NCBI RefSeq assembly: GCF_002368095.1
Contig: NZ_AP018227.1
Location: forward strand, 6,960,123 to 7,024,122
Direction: 5' to 3'
Source: Calothrix parasitica NIES-267
Lineage (GTDB): Bacteria > Cyanobacteriota > Cyanobacteriia > Cyanobacteriales > Nostocaceae
Length of the DNA stretch: 64,000 nt
In this document: piece by piece, positions 15,764-24,188 of the stretch
How positions within the stretch are numbered: the first letter of the stretch is position 1
Layout of the letters: every line of letters begins with the position of its first letter
Translations under genes and position numbers: made by a program
Notes under the pieces: model-generated
Told to the model about the DNA's origin: nothing
Database searches by the model: none
The model's input: only the letters and a program-made list of their open reading frames with translations

Positions 15764-15973
15764 ATGACAAAGGAAATTAAGGAAAACGTCTACAATGCAT
15801 CGTACAAAGCATTGACCGAGAACGGAGTTGATGAAGACGTTGCAGATAAAGCTTCAAAAGTTGTTGCCAGCGACGACTTTAATTTGAAAGATTTGGGACG
15901 AACTAATGAAGACCGAAACAACGTAGCAGAAGCAATGAGGCAATTTTGGGGGAATCAAAGGGGTGAAGAATGA
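15764..15973 (+). CDS. Small helical protein coupled to the ATPase gene
   Basis: From the ATG at 15764 (the open frame begins at 15707) this gives 69 residues: MTKEIKENVYNASYKALTEN, then GVDEDVADKASKVVASDDFN and NVAEAMRQFWGNQRGEE. It is acidic and helical. AAGACAAGA-type purine sequence precedes the ATG. The stop overlaps the ATPase start (ATGA), so the product may assist the ATPase. No family is recognised. Confidence 0.55.
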   Translation: MTKEIKENVYNASYKALTENGVDEDVADKASKVVASDDFNLKDLGRTNEDRNNVAEAMRQFWGNQRGEE

Positions 15974-17220
15974 GCAAACAATCAAACTTTTCGCGCTGGC
16001 TGTCGCCGTCGTCCTCGTCACGTGGAGTTGCTCAAAGCCAAATAACACCCCACGACTTGAACTTGACATCAAAGTCATATACAGCGAATAGCTGGATACC
16101 TCACTTCTTACCGGGTTGGAAGACTATTGGTAGGTTTGCGTTGTGGGGAATTGGGAGAGCAGGTTTTTCAATCTGCTTGTTCGGACTCGACACCACCACC
16201 AATGCTTTAACCGTTGCTCAAACAGCGGTCAAGTGGAGTCGTGGTAGTTTATCCAGGCTACTTACGGTTTATGACCAACTTCCATACGGGGGAACCCACA
16301 GTCAGAACATTATTGAAGCGGCTGCTGTGGAGGTTAGCGCCGAACCGGAGGAAATCATTACTGATGTTATTGAAGCGATTCAAGATAAGCAGGTAATGAT
16401 AATTGGGGAGATGGGAACGGGTAAATCGACTCTTGCTCAATACTTGGCTTATTCCGTTGGTGGTCGAGTAAAGGTTTACGAACCGGAGGGAACCCCGGAA
16501 GACTGGCAAGGGTTAGAAGTTGTGGGTAAAGGTGAAAATTGGACAGCAATTGAAGCGGGAATGCAGTCCGACCTTGAAGACCTTTCTAGTCGTATTCAAA
16601 GAAGAATGCAGGAAGGGGGTAAGTTCCTCGAAGGTTCCGAGCAAGTAGTAATTTGTGAGGAATACCCGGAACTTGTAAATAAGGTTTCTTGCAGTGGGGA
16701 ATGGCTAGACCGTCACGCCAGACGGGGACGTAAAGCTAGGCGTTTTACCGTCTTACTCTCGCAATATGACAAGGTTGCAGCGTGGGGTCTTGAAGGTAAA
16801 TCGGATTTATCAGAAGCTTTCTTCAAAATAAGACTAGGGAAGAAAGCGCTTGCTCACGCAAAAAGCTTGAAAAACGATGAACTAATTTACTGGTTAAAAC
16901 AAGACCGAAGTCATTGCTTGCTGGACGATAACCCATGCAAACTCCCTCCATACCGGGAAATGAAAGCGGTTATCACCAGACCATTGTTAAACCAAAACAC
17001 ACCAATCGAAAAATCACCCGAAAAACCGCTGAAAGCACCGTCAGAAGAGAACTTTGAGGAAAAATTTTCAGAATCTGACGCTTTTCTGTGGCGATTAATT
17101 TTGAAATATGGGGAGGGTAAAAGTGACTCAACAATAGTTACTGAAATTTTGGGTATGACCGGCAAGAAATACGGCGAGGGGAAAGATTTACTTGAACGTT
17201 TAAGGAGGCAATTTGGATAA
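15970..17220 (+). CDS. Membrane-anchored FtsK/HerA-like ATPase
   Basis: This is a 416-residue P-loop ATPase. Residues about 40-75 are hydrophobic (WIPHFLPGWKTIGRFALWGI), probably a membrane anchor. The Walker A motif GEMGTGKST lies near residue 146 and Walker B VVICEE near residue 228. A WLDRHARRGRKARRFTVLLSQ segment follows, like the GR...Q pattern of the FtsK/HerA/TraG family. Such enzymes pump DNA into capsids, through septa or across membranes; filamentous-phage assembly ATPases also combine a P-loop with a membrane span. The tail (about 350-416) is a separate helical domain. Function within this element is inferred. Confidence 0.72.
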   Translation: MSKQSNFSRWLSPSSSSRGVAQSQITPHDLNLTSKSYTANSWIPHFLPGWKTIGRFALWGIGRAGFSICLFGLDTTTNALTVAQTAVKWSRGSLSRLLTVYDQLPYGGTHSQNIIEAAAVEVSAEPEEIITDVIEAIQDKQVMIIGEMGTGKSTLAQYLAYSVGGRVKVYEPEGTPEDWQGLEVVGKGENWTAIEAGMQSDLEDLSSRIQRRMQEGGKFLEGSEQVVICEEYPELVNKVSCSGEWLDRHARRGRKARRFTVLLSQYDKVAAWGLEGKSDLSEAFFKIRLGKKALAHAKSLKNDELIYWLKQDRSHCLLDDNPCKLPPYREMKAVITRPLLNQNTPIEKSPEKPLKAPSEENFEEKFSESDAFLWRLILKYGEGKSDSTIVTEILGMTGKKYGEGKDLLERLRRQFG

Positions 17221-17449
17221 TTCAACCCAATCTAATGTAGCTCCACATTGGGACTATAAAACCGCTAAAGAAATGATTGATTTGATGATTAGTGAACTTG
17301 AAGATATGCGGAAATCTATTCTTTATGTTCCAAGAACCAATCCTGCAACCGACAAAGATTTACACGAGAGGACAGACGAAATTATCAATACTGGAATTGC
17401 ACTTTTAAACGTTATTGGTTGCATTCCAGAGGATGATGCAAGTAGTTAA
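17213..17449 (+). CDS. Small unknown protein overlapping the ATPase gene
   Basis: This 78-residue protein (MDNSTQSNVAPHWDYKTAKE, then MIDLMISELEDMRKSILYVP) uses a TTG start at 17213, with AGGAGG four to five bases upstream, and overlaps the ATPase gene by eight bases. It is acidic and helical, of unknown function. Confidence 0.5.
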   Translation: MDNSTQSNVAPHWDYKTAKEMIDLMISELEDMRKSILYVPRTNPATDKDLHERTDEIINTGIALLNVIGCIPEDDASS

Positions 17450-17459
17450 TAATAAAAAG

Positions 17460-17478
17460 CGCGGTAGTTAATACCGCG
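17460..17478. terminator. Short GC hairpin
   Basis: The arms CGCGGTA (17460-17466) and TACCGCG (17472-17478) enclose a five-base loop. There is no T run after it. The same design (CGCGG arms, five-base loop) recurs at 18685. Confidence 0.5.
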
Positions 17479-17520
17479 TCACCATTTCACTTTATAACCG
17501 GGTATGCATCGAATATAACT

Positions 17521-17742
17521 ATGAAAGTCAAAACTGTCACTTGTAAGCGCACTAGAAGCTTAGAGAATAATGAATCTGAAACTTTTGAGATGACAGCAGA
17601 ATTAGATGACAATGACAACGTTATTGAAGCATCAGAAACTTTAGAGAATTACGTCCGTTATATGCTTGGACTAATACCTCCTGAATCAATTGAACAAATA
17701 ATGTTAAACGATTGGAACGAACAAACTAAACATTTAAGATGA
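17521..17742 (+). CDS. Small unknown acidic protein
   Basis: This 73-residue acidic protein (MKVKTVTCKRTRSLENNESE, then TLENYVRYMLGLIPPESIEQ) begins with a beta-strand-like segment. Its stop overlaps the next start (ATGA). No family is recognised. Confidence 0.55.
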   Translation: MKVKTVTCKRTRSLENNESETFEMTAELDDNDNVIEASETLENYVRYMLGLIPPESIEQIMLNDWNEQTKHLR

Positions 17743-18389
17743 CTAAACACGATACTTGGGTAACTTTAAAACCTGACAATCCGTTGTCAGAAATAATAAA
17801 TTTATTTCCAGAGCAACAAATACCAATGCGTGACCCGTTCCCAATGGAATTGGTTGCTAATGGTCAAGATAAAGCAGCATTATTTGTGATTGACTTAGAT
17901 AGATTAAGCTCAATTCAAGCAACAGAAATTACTAAAATCTATGCAAGGACTTTAAATGCTTCTGTTGATGAAATATTTGGTGATGCTTTAACAAATAAAG
18001 GATTTGCAATTAATTCGGTGTATGTTGATAAGTTATTTTGCGGGGACGAGGGTTATCAACGGACAAGGGAGGTAGCTGATTTTTATGACCGTTGTCCAAA
18101 TCCAACACTGGAGCAAATAGAAGAATTTATGCAAGACCAGCGTAATAGGTGGATTGATGGAAACGAGCAACCACAGCCAATGCCAAAGGAATATCAAGAC
18201 TTTGACCCGCGAATACAAACACCGGAATTGGAAGATTTTTTAGAAAAAGAAGCGATTGAACAACATTACGCTAACTATTCAGTTCTTGATGTACTTACGG
18301 GTAAAGCAACTGTAGATTTTTTGAATAAGCAAAATCCGGATTATCAGTATGAGTTGGTGGGATTGGAGGAGATGCTTGAAGATGACTGA
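17739..18389 (+). CDS. Unknown element protein, 216 residues
   Basis: This acidic 216-residue protein is not recognised. It has a probable alpha/beta core (DKAALFVIDLDRLSSIQATE, ITKIYARTLNASVDEIFGDA) and a polar C-terminal half rich in Gln and Asp. It is coupled to the genes on both sides by four- and eight-base overlaps. Membership in the element is clear; function is not. Confidence 0.58.
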   Translation: MTKHDTWVTLKPDNPLSEIINLFPEQQIPMRDPFPMELVANGQDKAALFVIDLDRLSSIQATEITKIYARTLNASVDEIFGDALTNKGFAINSVYVDKLFCGDEGYQRTREVADFYDRCPNPTLEQIEEFMQDQRNRWIDGNEQPQPMPKEYQDFDPRIQTPELEDFLEKEAIEQHYANYSVLDVLTGKATVDFLNKQNPDYQYELVGLEEMLEDD

Positions 18390-18672
18390 TAATCTTATAC
18401 CTAGCTATTTGGAGTCAGAACAAGACAATTATCTACTAGTTCACAAAAGAGAAATTTTCGCTTTACATTTTGCGTTCCATTGCTTATCTGAGACTATTTC
18501 TAAAGTACAAAATACAAATCCAGAAAGTTTGAAAATAGAAATGATGGAAGAGTTTAGGCTATATGCTCAAAATGCTTTAGAGATTAAAGTTGATGAAATG
18601 TCTGAAAAGCTTATTCAACTTTGTGAAGATTTTTGCGATATTGTTGATTCCTCGCCTGATGAGTCAGCTTGA
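18382..18672 (+). CDS. Unknown helical protein, 96 residues
   Basis: From the ATG at 18382 this is an acidic helical protein (MTDNLIPSYLESEQDNYLLV, KREIFALHFAFHCLSETISK). I prefer this start to the longer open frame from 18349 because it follows the usual short overlap with the previous gene. It is the last gene before the candidate right end of the element. Confidence 0.55.
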   Translation: MTDNLIPSYLESEQDNYLLVHKREIFALHFAFHCLSETISKVQNTNPESLKIEMMEEFRLYAQNALEIKVDEMSEKLIQLCEDFCDIVDSSPDESA

Positions 18673-18684
18673 ACCACTGACGAA

Positions 18685-18703
18685 ACGCGGGGCTATCCCG
18701 CGT
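18685..18703. terminator. GC hairpin after the last gene of the element
   Basis: The arms ACGCGGG (18685-18691) and CCCGCGT (18697-18703) enclose GCTAT. It lies just past the stop at 18672 and echoes the hairpin at 17460. No T run follows, so it may be an RNA structure rather than a terminator. Confidence 0.5.
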
Positions 18704-18754
18704 CGCGGATTAGGTTCCGTAAAGTAATCAGGGTTTTAGTCCTAAATTAAGCGT

Positions 18755-18767
18755 AGCTTTTATTCAT
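18755..18767 (+). repeat. Candidate right attachment repeat
   Basis: AGCTTTTATTCAT is identical to 4142-4154 and lies after the last gene of the element and before the IS110 gene. Confidence 0.45.
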
Positions 18768-18787
18768 TCGTAAGCTCGGTTACTTAC

Positions 18788-18817
18788 AAAAAGATTGTGT
18801 TACAGCACAATCTTTTT
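18788..18817. terminator. 12-bp perfect hairpin with T run
   Basis: The arms AAAAAGATTGTG (18788-18799) and CACAATCTTTTT (18806-18817) enclose TTACAG. It is a good rho-independent terminator in both directions and also part of the non-coding leader of the IS110 gene. Confidence 0.75.
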
Positions 18818-18890
18818 ATCTTAAGAGTGCTTTAAGCTTAACGGCTTTTGGGTGATTCGTAGAAACCACCATAAACAAGTAGAGGAAAAT

Positions 18891-20087
18891 ATGAATGTAA
18901 TCCGGGTGCTAGGAATAGACGTTTCCAAGCGCTCCGTTTCAACTTGCTTACTTAAGCAAAAACCATCTAACCCTAGACAATTTTATTACAAATATACCTT
19001 TCAATGCTTCAATGCAGATGCATCTGGTATTAAAGGAATATTAGATTTAAAGCCTGACTTGGCTGTAATAGAACCAACTGGTACAAATTACAGCAAGTTG
19101 TGGGTTAAGGTTTTAGGTGAAAACGGAGTAACAATAAAATTTGTAGACCACAACAAACTTAGAAAATACAGAGAATTCCACTTAGAATTACCTGATAAAG
19201 ATGATAATGCTGATGCTCTTGCATTAGCTTGTTATTTTTTTGATTACTCTTCACCTAGTAGATACTTAACTATTCGAGATGCAACAACTTCACAATTAAG
19301 AGAATTAATCTTAAGGCTAAATCACCTTAACCGTGTTCAAAGTCCAATAATTAATCGATTGCGTCAGGATTTAGCATGGCAGTTTCCTGAAGTTGCTTTA
19401 ACTCAATCATCTCGTAGCCGTTCCGGTGATATTCCATTGCTTTGGGGATGGCTTGCAAAAGAAAGAAATAGTAAAAAATATGATTTAAAATACATGGATT
19501 CGGTCGGCCTTGGTTTAAATAATACAGTCAGAAAACACGCTGCAAGATTATGTGACCTCTTGAGAGAAGAGTATGAGATTGAAGATAAAATCAAAGAACT
19601 TTTACTACTTCCTAAATACATTCCATATATAAAAACATTTGAGAATTTTGGATTTGGAATTAGAACACAGGCTTTAATTCTCAGTCAAATTTTTCCATTG
19701 AGCAACTTTTTAAATGATGACGGAACACCAATAGTTGAATTTCATCAATCAAAAGACAATCCAAAAAAACAATCAAAGCGTAGGTTATCAGAAAGACGGT
19801 TTCAAAAGATTTTGGGTTTAGCCCCAACTCAAGAATCAAGCGGCGACAAGAAAAAATCAAAAGTTGTTGGCAGCCAATTATGTAGAAAAGCTTTTTGGTT
19901 ATGGGTGTTTACTCATGTAGAGCCTGCTAAGTATAGAACAAACCAAATAACTCAAAAGCTAGGAGCAATCATAGATAAAGAAAAAACAGGGGGTAGACCT
20001 GTTAGAAAAATACGTTCAAGAATTTGTGTAAAAGCTTGCAAGATGTTGTTTAATCAATTGGTTGCCAGTTTGATTGAATACAATTAA
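18891..20087 (+). CDS. IS110-family transposase (DEDD, bridge-RNA class)
   Basis: This is a 398-residue protein from the ATG at 18891, which has GAGGAAA upstream; an earlier in-frame GTG at 18852 lacks a site. The RuvC-like DEDD residues are visible: D10 in GIDVSK, E61 in VIEPTG, and D105 and D108 in DKDDNADAL. The C-terminal Tnp20 domain has FGIRTQALILSQIFP and the Ser-containing LGLAPTQESSG motif near residue 312. IS110 enzymes are guided by a bridge RNA from the non-coding end. The ends are not clear because this family lacks strong terminal inverted repeats. It may be an independent insertion beside the first element. Confidence 0.85.
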   Translation: MNVIRVLGIDVSKRSVSTCLLKQKPSNPRQFYYKYTFQCFNADASGIKGILDLKPDLAVIEPTGTNYSKLWVKVLGENGVTIKFVDHNKLRKYREFHLELPDKDDNADALALACYFFDYSSPSRYLTIRDATTSQLRELILRLNHLNRVQSPIINRLRQDLAWQFPEVALTQSSRSRSGDIPLLWGWLAKERNSKKYDLKYMDSVGLGLNNTVRKHAARLCDLLREEYEIEDKIKELLLLPKYIPYIKTFENFGFGIRTQALILSQIFPLSNFLNDDGTPIVEFHQSKDNPKKQSKRRLSERRFQKILGLAPTQESSGDKKKSKVVGSQLCRKAFWLWVFTHVEPAKYRTNQITQKLGAIIDKEKTGGRPVRKIRSRICVKACKMLFNQLVASLIEYN

Positions 20088-20120
20088 TTAGTAGAGTGAA
20101 TGAATATTAACCTTTGAAAT

Positions 20121-20804
20121 ATGTCGAATTTAAATGATTCTGAATCTACAAATCAAGTTGCTCCTCGTAAATGGTCGGATTATTACCAAGCTGTTGCTAA
20201 CCGTCCACCCAGAGAAACTTTGCTGACTGCTTTAAAGAATTTTGAGCGAGAAAATAAAACTGATTCAAGAACATCTATAGATTTGGGCTGTGGGGCTGGT
20301 AGGGATACGGTGGAATTGCTGCGTCGGGGTTGGAAGGTCGTCGCTATCGATAGTCAACAGGAAGCTATCGAGCGTTTAAAAAACTATTGCTATAGCGAAA
20401 AGTGCGGTCTTGGGGGTTTCCCCCAAGAGCAACTTTTTCAAGACAGCGAAACACTATTAGAAACTCGTCTTTCCCGGTTCGAGAATATTGATTTACCATC
20501 GGGGGTTGATTTAATTAATGCTAGCTTTAGCCTTCCCTTTTGCGAACCAGATAGTTTTCCCGATTTATGGAATAAAATTTTCTCTAGCTTGATTTCTGGG
20601 GGTCGTTTCTGCGGTCAATTATTTGGCGATAAGGATTCTTGGAATCAAGATTCAAATATGAATTTTCATAGCTTGTCGGATATCGACTTACTGCTGAAAG
20701 ATTTTACAGTCGAATTACTGTCGGAAGAAGAACATCCTGGTAAAACTGCTTTAGGAGATGAAAAATATTGGCATATTTTTCACATTGTGGCACGTAAAAA
20801 ATAA
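20121..20804 (+). CDS. Class I SAM-dependent methyltransferase
   Basis: This 227-residue protein carries motif I, SIDLGCGAGRDTVELLRRGW, near residue 53 and the acidic loop VVAIDSQQEAIERL after it, both typical of SAM binding, in the style of TehB/UbiE-type enzymes. The substrate cannot be told. The tail EEHPGKTALGDEKYWHIFHI is typical of cyanobacterial members. It begins the core-genome stretch between the two elements. Confidence 0.85.
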   Translation: MSNLNDSESTNQVAPRKWSDYYQAVANRPPRETLLTALKNFERENKTDSRTSIDLGCGAGRDTVELLRRGWKVVAIDSQQEAIERLKNYCYSEKCGLGGFPQEQLFQDSETLLETRLSRFENIDLPSGVDLINASFSLPFCEPDSFPDLWNKIFSSLISGGRFCGQLFGDKDSWNQDSNMNFHSLSDIDLLLKDFTVELLSEEEHPGKTALGDEKYWHIFHIVARKK

Positions 20805-21678
20805 TTTGTTAATGATAAAAATAAGGAATAGGAGAGGATTAGTAGTTGTGCTTTCGCGCCAAAATAATGCATCTACAAACGAGTACAGTATAACTACAAA
20901 TAAAGATAAAATGAGTAATAACTTTTGAATATAGCAGTTTTCAGTTTAATAGAATACACCCCTCTCCAAGATAGCGGAGAGGGGAAGGGGGTGAGGTTTA
21001 TCTGCATTGTATTGCATCCAAATGAAACGCGCTGTAATAGTTGGTTATTTAGAGGTTATTACTGTTTAATTATAAATTATTTTCAATAAACAAACTTTGT
21101 TTCTAATGAATTACATCTAATATTTAATATTGTCTTCATTTTGTTTTTAATTTAATCAGCTATATTTAATAATCGAAAAAAAAGTTAATTCACAAAATTA
21201 TTTATGTTTATTTACCTTTAAGTAAACAGATATTAACTACGAAGTTTTATGAATTGTTCTTTGCTTAAAGTCAAGGGAGAGATAATATGTATGTAAGCTA
21301 AATTGTTGTTCAGACACCGGCTTAGCTAATCAAACAAAATCAATACCTTTTATAAAGACAGTTAAATATTCAGACTTTATGCTTGAATCTGCTGGAGACT
21401 AATAAGTCTCTTAAATCGATAAAATATTTGGGAAAAAGCGTAAATCCTCTCCAAAAGTCTGATTAATTCTTGTTATCCAAGAAATGATTAATGTCTTTTA
21501 CAAAGGTCTGTAAAATCTAGATATTGTTGAAAAATAATTAAAGATACTCCCGATTGTTATAGCTTGGAGTATCCCAAATTAAAACAATAAATAGAATCCT
21601 TAATTGGAAAGCCGGAGCAGCAATAAAGCTCGTTAATTTCCTTGCAAGCTTTCGTAAAAAAATATTGGAGAGAGAATC
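20805..21678. other. Gene-free 874-bp spacer upstream of CBS-CP12
   Basis: No open frame of note is present. A hairpin with arms CCCCTCTCC (20959-20967) and GGAGAGGGG (20976-20984) is a common cyanobacterial dispersed repeat. The remainder is AT-rich and may hold a long leader and the promoter of the CBS-CP12 gene; GGAGAGAG precedes its ATG. Confidence 0.6.
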
Positions 21679-22284
21679 ATGATGAAAGTACAAGATGTCA
21701 TGAGCTTAAATGTAGCAACTATCAATGGTTCCGCTACCGTAGCAGAAGCAGTAAGATTATTAAGACTCACCCAATTACGCGCGTTAATTGTCGAACCTTC
21801 CACTAAGAGCGATGCATACGGTATTGTAACTCAAAGCGATATTGCTATTAAGGTAGTTGCTTTGGCTCGCGACCCTCAGACTGTTTGTGTTTCGGAAATC
21901 ATGAGCAAGCCTTGCATCGTTCTAGACCCCGAATTAAGTTTAGAAAATGTCGCAAGACTGTTTGCTCAAACCGATATTTGGCGTGCCCCAGTTATTAAAG
22001 ATGATTTAGTTGGCATTATTTCTGTTACCGATATTATTAATAAAGGTGATTTCGTAGCCAAGCAAAAACTTATATTCCTCAAAGCAGAATTGCAAAAAGC
22101 AATATCCAATGCTCGCTCAATTTGCGGACAATATGGTGTTTACTCTTTAGAAGCTGCTGACGCTTGGAAAATAGTGGATCAAATCGAAGCAGAAGCAATT
22201 GCTAATGGAGCCCCCGTACCCGAAAAATCAGCCAGACACCAATTTGCTGAGGAAACCAAAGTCGAAGAATTTGCCTTCAGCTAA
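21679..22284 (+). CDS. CBS-CP12 fusion protein
   Basis: This 201-residue protein has a tandem CBS pair (Bateman module, about residues 3-125), with VQDVMSLNVATINGSATVAE and VSEIMSKPCIVLDPELSLEN as the two starts. A CP12-like helical tail follows at about 135-185 (AISNARSICGQYGVYSLEAA, DAWKIVDQIEAEAIANGAP). CP12 inhibits GAPDH and phosphoribulokinase; CBS pairs bind adenosine nucleotides. CBS-CP12 fusions are known in cyanobacteria and have been tied to heterocyst and thylakoid function. Only one Cys of the N-terminal CP12 pair remains and the C-terminal pair is absent, so classic disulfide control is unlikely. A strong terminator follows. Confidence 0.85.
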   Translation: MMKVQDVMSLNVATINGSATVAEAVRLLRLTQLRALIVEPSTKSDAYGIVTQSDIAIKVVALARDPQTVCVSEIMSKPCIVLDPELSLENVARLFAQTDIWRAPVIKDDLVGIISVTDIINKGDFVAKQKLIFLKAELQKAISNARSICGQYGVYSLEAADAWKIVDQIEAEAIANGAPVPEKSARHQFAEETKVEEFAFS

Positions 22285-22337
22285 TAGCTTCAAGGGGTGA
22301 TTGCTTTGTGGTTTCTGTAGATAGTCATTGATTGAAT

Positions 22338-22363
22338 CCCGGTTTGTGAAAAACCGGGTTTTT
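22338..22363 (+). terminator. Terminator after CBS-CP12
   Basis: The arms CCCGGTTT (22338-22345) and AAACCGGG (22351-22358) are followed by five Ts, 50 bases beyond the stop codon. Confidence 0.85.
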
Positions 22364-23313
22364 CAATTTTTTGTTTATTCTGACGGAATTAATGTGGCAG
22401 ATTAATAGTGATTTTATAAAAAATTATCTTTGCTACTTAATTATCGTATCTAAATGTACAAAATAATTACTTTAAATTTCCATGTTTTATAGATTACAAA
22501 AAAATAGTATTTTAGGCATCTTTTTTTTTATGATTTATGTATATCATAGGTCTAGCCCAAAATACAGATACACAATCGGTGAAATAAATATTTTCTCATG
22601 GCGGACACTATCTAAGAACAATTACTACATCAATTTATGCTGCAAAAAAAGATTTAAATTTGATTTCCGATTGCGAACAATTTAGGATGAAGTTTCCGAC
22701 AGTCAGGGGATGGGTAGCTCAAAGCTTTTATCTATCTACCTTGAATAGATATTAGAGGAACCCCACAGATTAATGTTTCCATCTACCAGGTAATATTGTA
22801 ATCCCGAATTATTTTATATCGGGACACAAGCGTAGATAATTGATGCTTTCCGAAGTTGATAAAGTTGATAAATAGTTTATCTATCACATCAATTAATTTA
22901 CATACTTTACATTTCTAACAACAAATAACCAAAAATGCTCTTATCATCAACTGTTGTGTGGAACAATTTCGCGTTACTTTATCCGAAGGTAAGGGTTTAG
23001 TTAAGGAAGTTAAAAAGACCGTAAAATTATAGGTTCTCTATCCTTTGAAGTGTTTTTTTTAATATCATATACTAACTTTATTGATTGTATATGATTATAA
23101 TAGTTGAGGAACTATTCCAGTATAGAAATGATGTGTATGTGAGTAAATATTCTCCGGCTAAATATATATTTAGCTAATTTTTTTGTTTTTGATTATCACT
23201 GGTACAACAGTATTTTATTCAAACAAAAAAATATAGAATATTTAGCTACAAATCAATTCAGAGTCCGTGGTATTGTGATTTGAGTTTGAAAGAATCAATA
23301 AATACAAGAACAA
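22364..23313. other. Gene-free spacer, about 950 bp
   Basis: I see no convincing gene. A 67-residue open frame at 22482 is rich in Phe, Lys and Asn, has no ribosome site and looks like chance. The rest is AT-rich with no strong structure. Confidence 0.6.
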
Positions 23314-23688
23314 ATGAACAATAAGTATTTCTTTCAGAATGATGACTTGGGTCCGTTTCAACCTTCATCGGCTGATATTATATTGCGTCAGCAGCTAGAA
23401 AAATCCCTGAGTAAATTTTTCTATGAAAAGTGCGATCGCAAGATAAGGGATTTGTTATCTGCGTGTCGATGGTATGTTACTACCCACACCTCTGCAATGA
23501 CTTTAGTTATTGAATGTCCAGACCAAGTTACCAATTGGCGAATTTTACAGAAAATGGTACCAATGGCATCTTTGCTGAATAACGTTGCTACCAATGCAAA
23601 AATTCGCGTTTGTCCTCCTAGTAGTGAAGGAATGCCTTTTGAAATGAGAGTAGATGAATTATCTGTTTATGAGGAAGACTCAGCTTGA
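23314..23688 (+). CDS. Conserved-looking hypothetical next to hupW
   Basis: This 124-residue protein (MNNKYFFQNDDLGPFQPSSA) has an alpha/beta pattern with LLSACRWYVTTHTSAMTLVI and ECPDQVTNWRILQKMVPMAS. No family is named. Its 3' end overlaps hupW on the other strand by 22 bases, a convergent arrangement. A HIP1 site lies inside the gene. Context among hydrogenase genes may be chance. Confidence 0.7.
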   Translation: MNNKYFFQNDDLGPFQPSSADIILRQQLEKSLSKFFYEKCDRKIRDLLSACRWYVTTHTSAMTLVIECPDQVTNWRILQKMVPMASLLNNVATNAKIRVCPPSSEGMPFEMRVDELSVYEEDSA

Positions 23689-24188
23689 ATTTCCTCTTGT
23701 TCTATATTTTGTCTAATAGTTACCTTAATTTGTTCAAATACGATATCGGCAGAATGCTTTACAGCTTGGGTTAATTCCCAACCAAAATTCAAATTTGCTG
23801 CTTCAATTAAATAGACCGTAACAACTTGTGGAAAATCCGAATTAAAGATTTTTCTTCCAGCAGCGATTGCATTATCCCAGCGAAAATCGTGCAAATTGAA
23901 GCTGGGTTCGGGTAAAGCTTCTAACTCCTTTCCCGGAACTTGAAATATAGCACCTGGTTCGGAATTTGTCGAACTCGCATCAATAATTATTAGGTGTTTG
24001 CTACCTCTTGCTTTAAACATGACTTCCATCCCTGCGGTTCCGCAGTCATAAACTTTCACATAGGGATGAGGATATGTGGCAAGATACTGCTGTAGGCGTT
24101 GGGCTATAATTACGCCTACAGCATCATCATTACGGTTCAGATTTCCGCAACCAATAATTGTCAGGTTTCTTTGCTCATTGGTCATCAA
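23667..24188 (-). CDS. hupW: HupW, uptake-hydrogenase large-subunit maturation protease
   Basis: This 173-residue member of the HyaD/HybD/HoxW endopeptidase family has the signature GCGNLNRNDDAVG at the N-terminus, the DCGTAGMEV segment near residue 49 and LIIIDASSTNSEPG near residue 65. The acidic and His residues that bind the nickel site of the precursor are in these motifs. It would remove the C-terminal peptide of HupL after nickel insertion. HupL downstream still carries that peptide, so the pair is complete. Confidence 0.9.
   Translation of the reverse strand: MMTNEQRNLTIIGCGNLNRNDDAVGVIIAQRLQQYLATYPHPYVKVYDCGTAGMEVMFKARGSKHLIIIDASSTNSEPGAIFQVPGKELEALPEPSFNLHDFRWDNAIAAGRKIFNSDFPQVVTVYLIEAANLNFGWELTQAVKHSADIVFEQIKVTIRQNIEQEEIQAESSS

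Larger units (their letters stand above)
4142..18767. mobile_element. Candidate 14.6-kb integrated element (prophage- or plasmid-like)
   Basis: A run of genes with no core function lies between Mop and the IS110 gene. They include a tyrosine recombinase, an amidase, a Rep-like protein, RHH regulators, an FtsK/HerA-like ATPase and a leftward nine-gene unrecognised operon. The same 13 bases, AGCTTTTATTCAT, occur at 4142-4154 and 18755-18767, just outside the first and last genes. This direct repeat is my only evidence for the ends. The integrase is central rather than terminal, which is unusual. No tail, portal or large-terminase gene is visible, so a tailed phage is unlikely. Confidence 0.6.

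Noticed and set aside
18676-18710. CTGACGA next to a hairpin as a hammerhead ribozyme
   Set aside because: The conserved GAAA after stem II and a matching stem III/I arrangement are missing.
22482-22685. 67-residue open frame
   Set aside because: No ribosome site, AT-driven composition, no family features.
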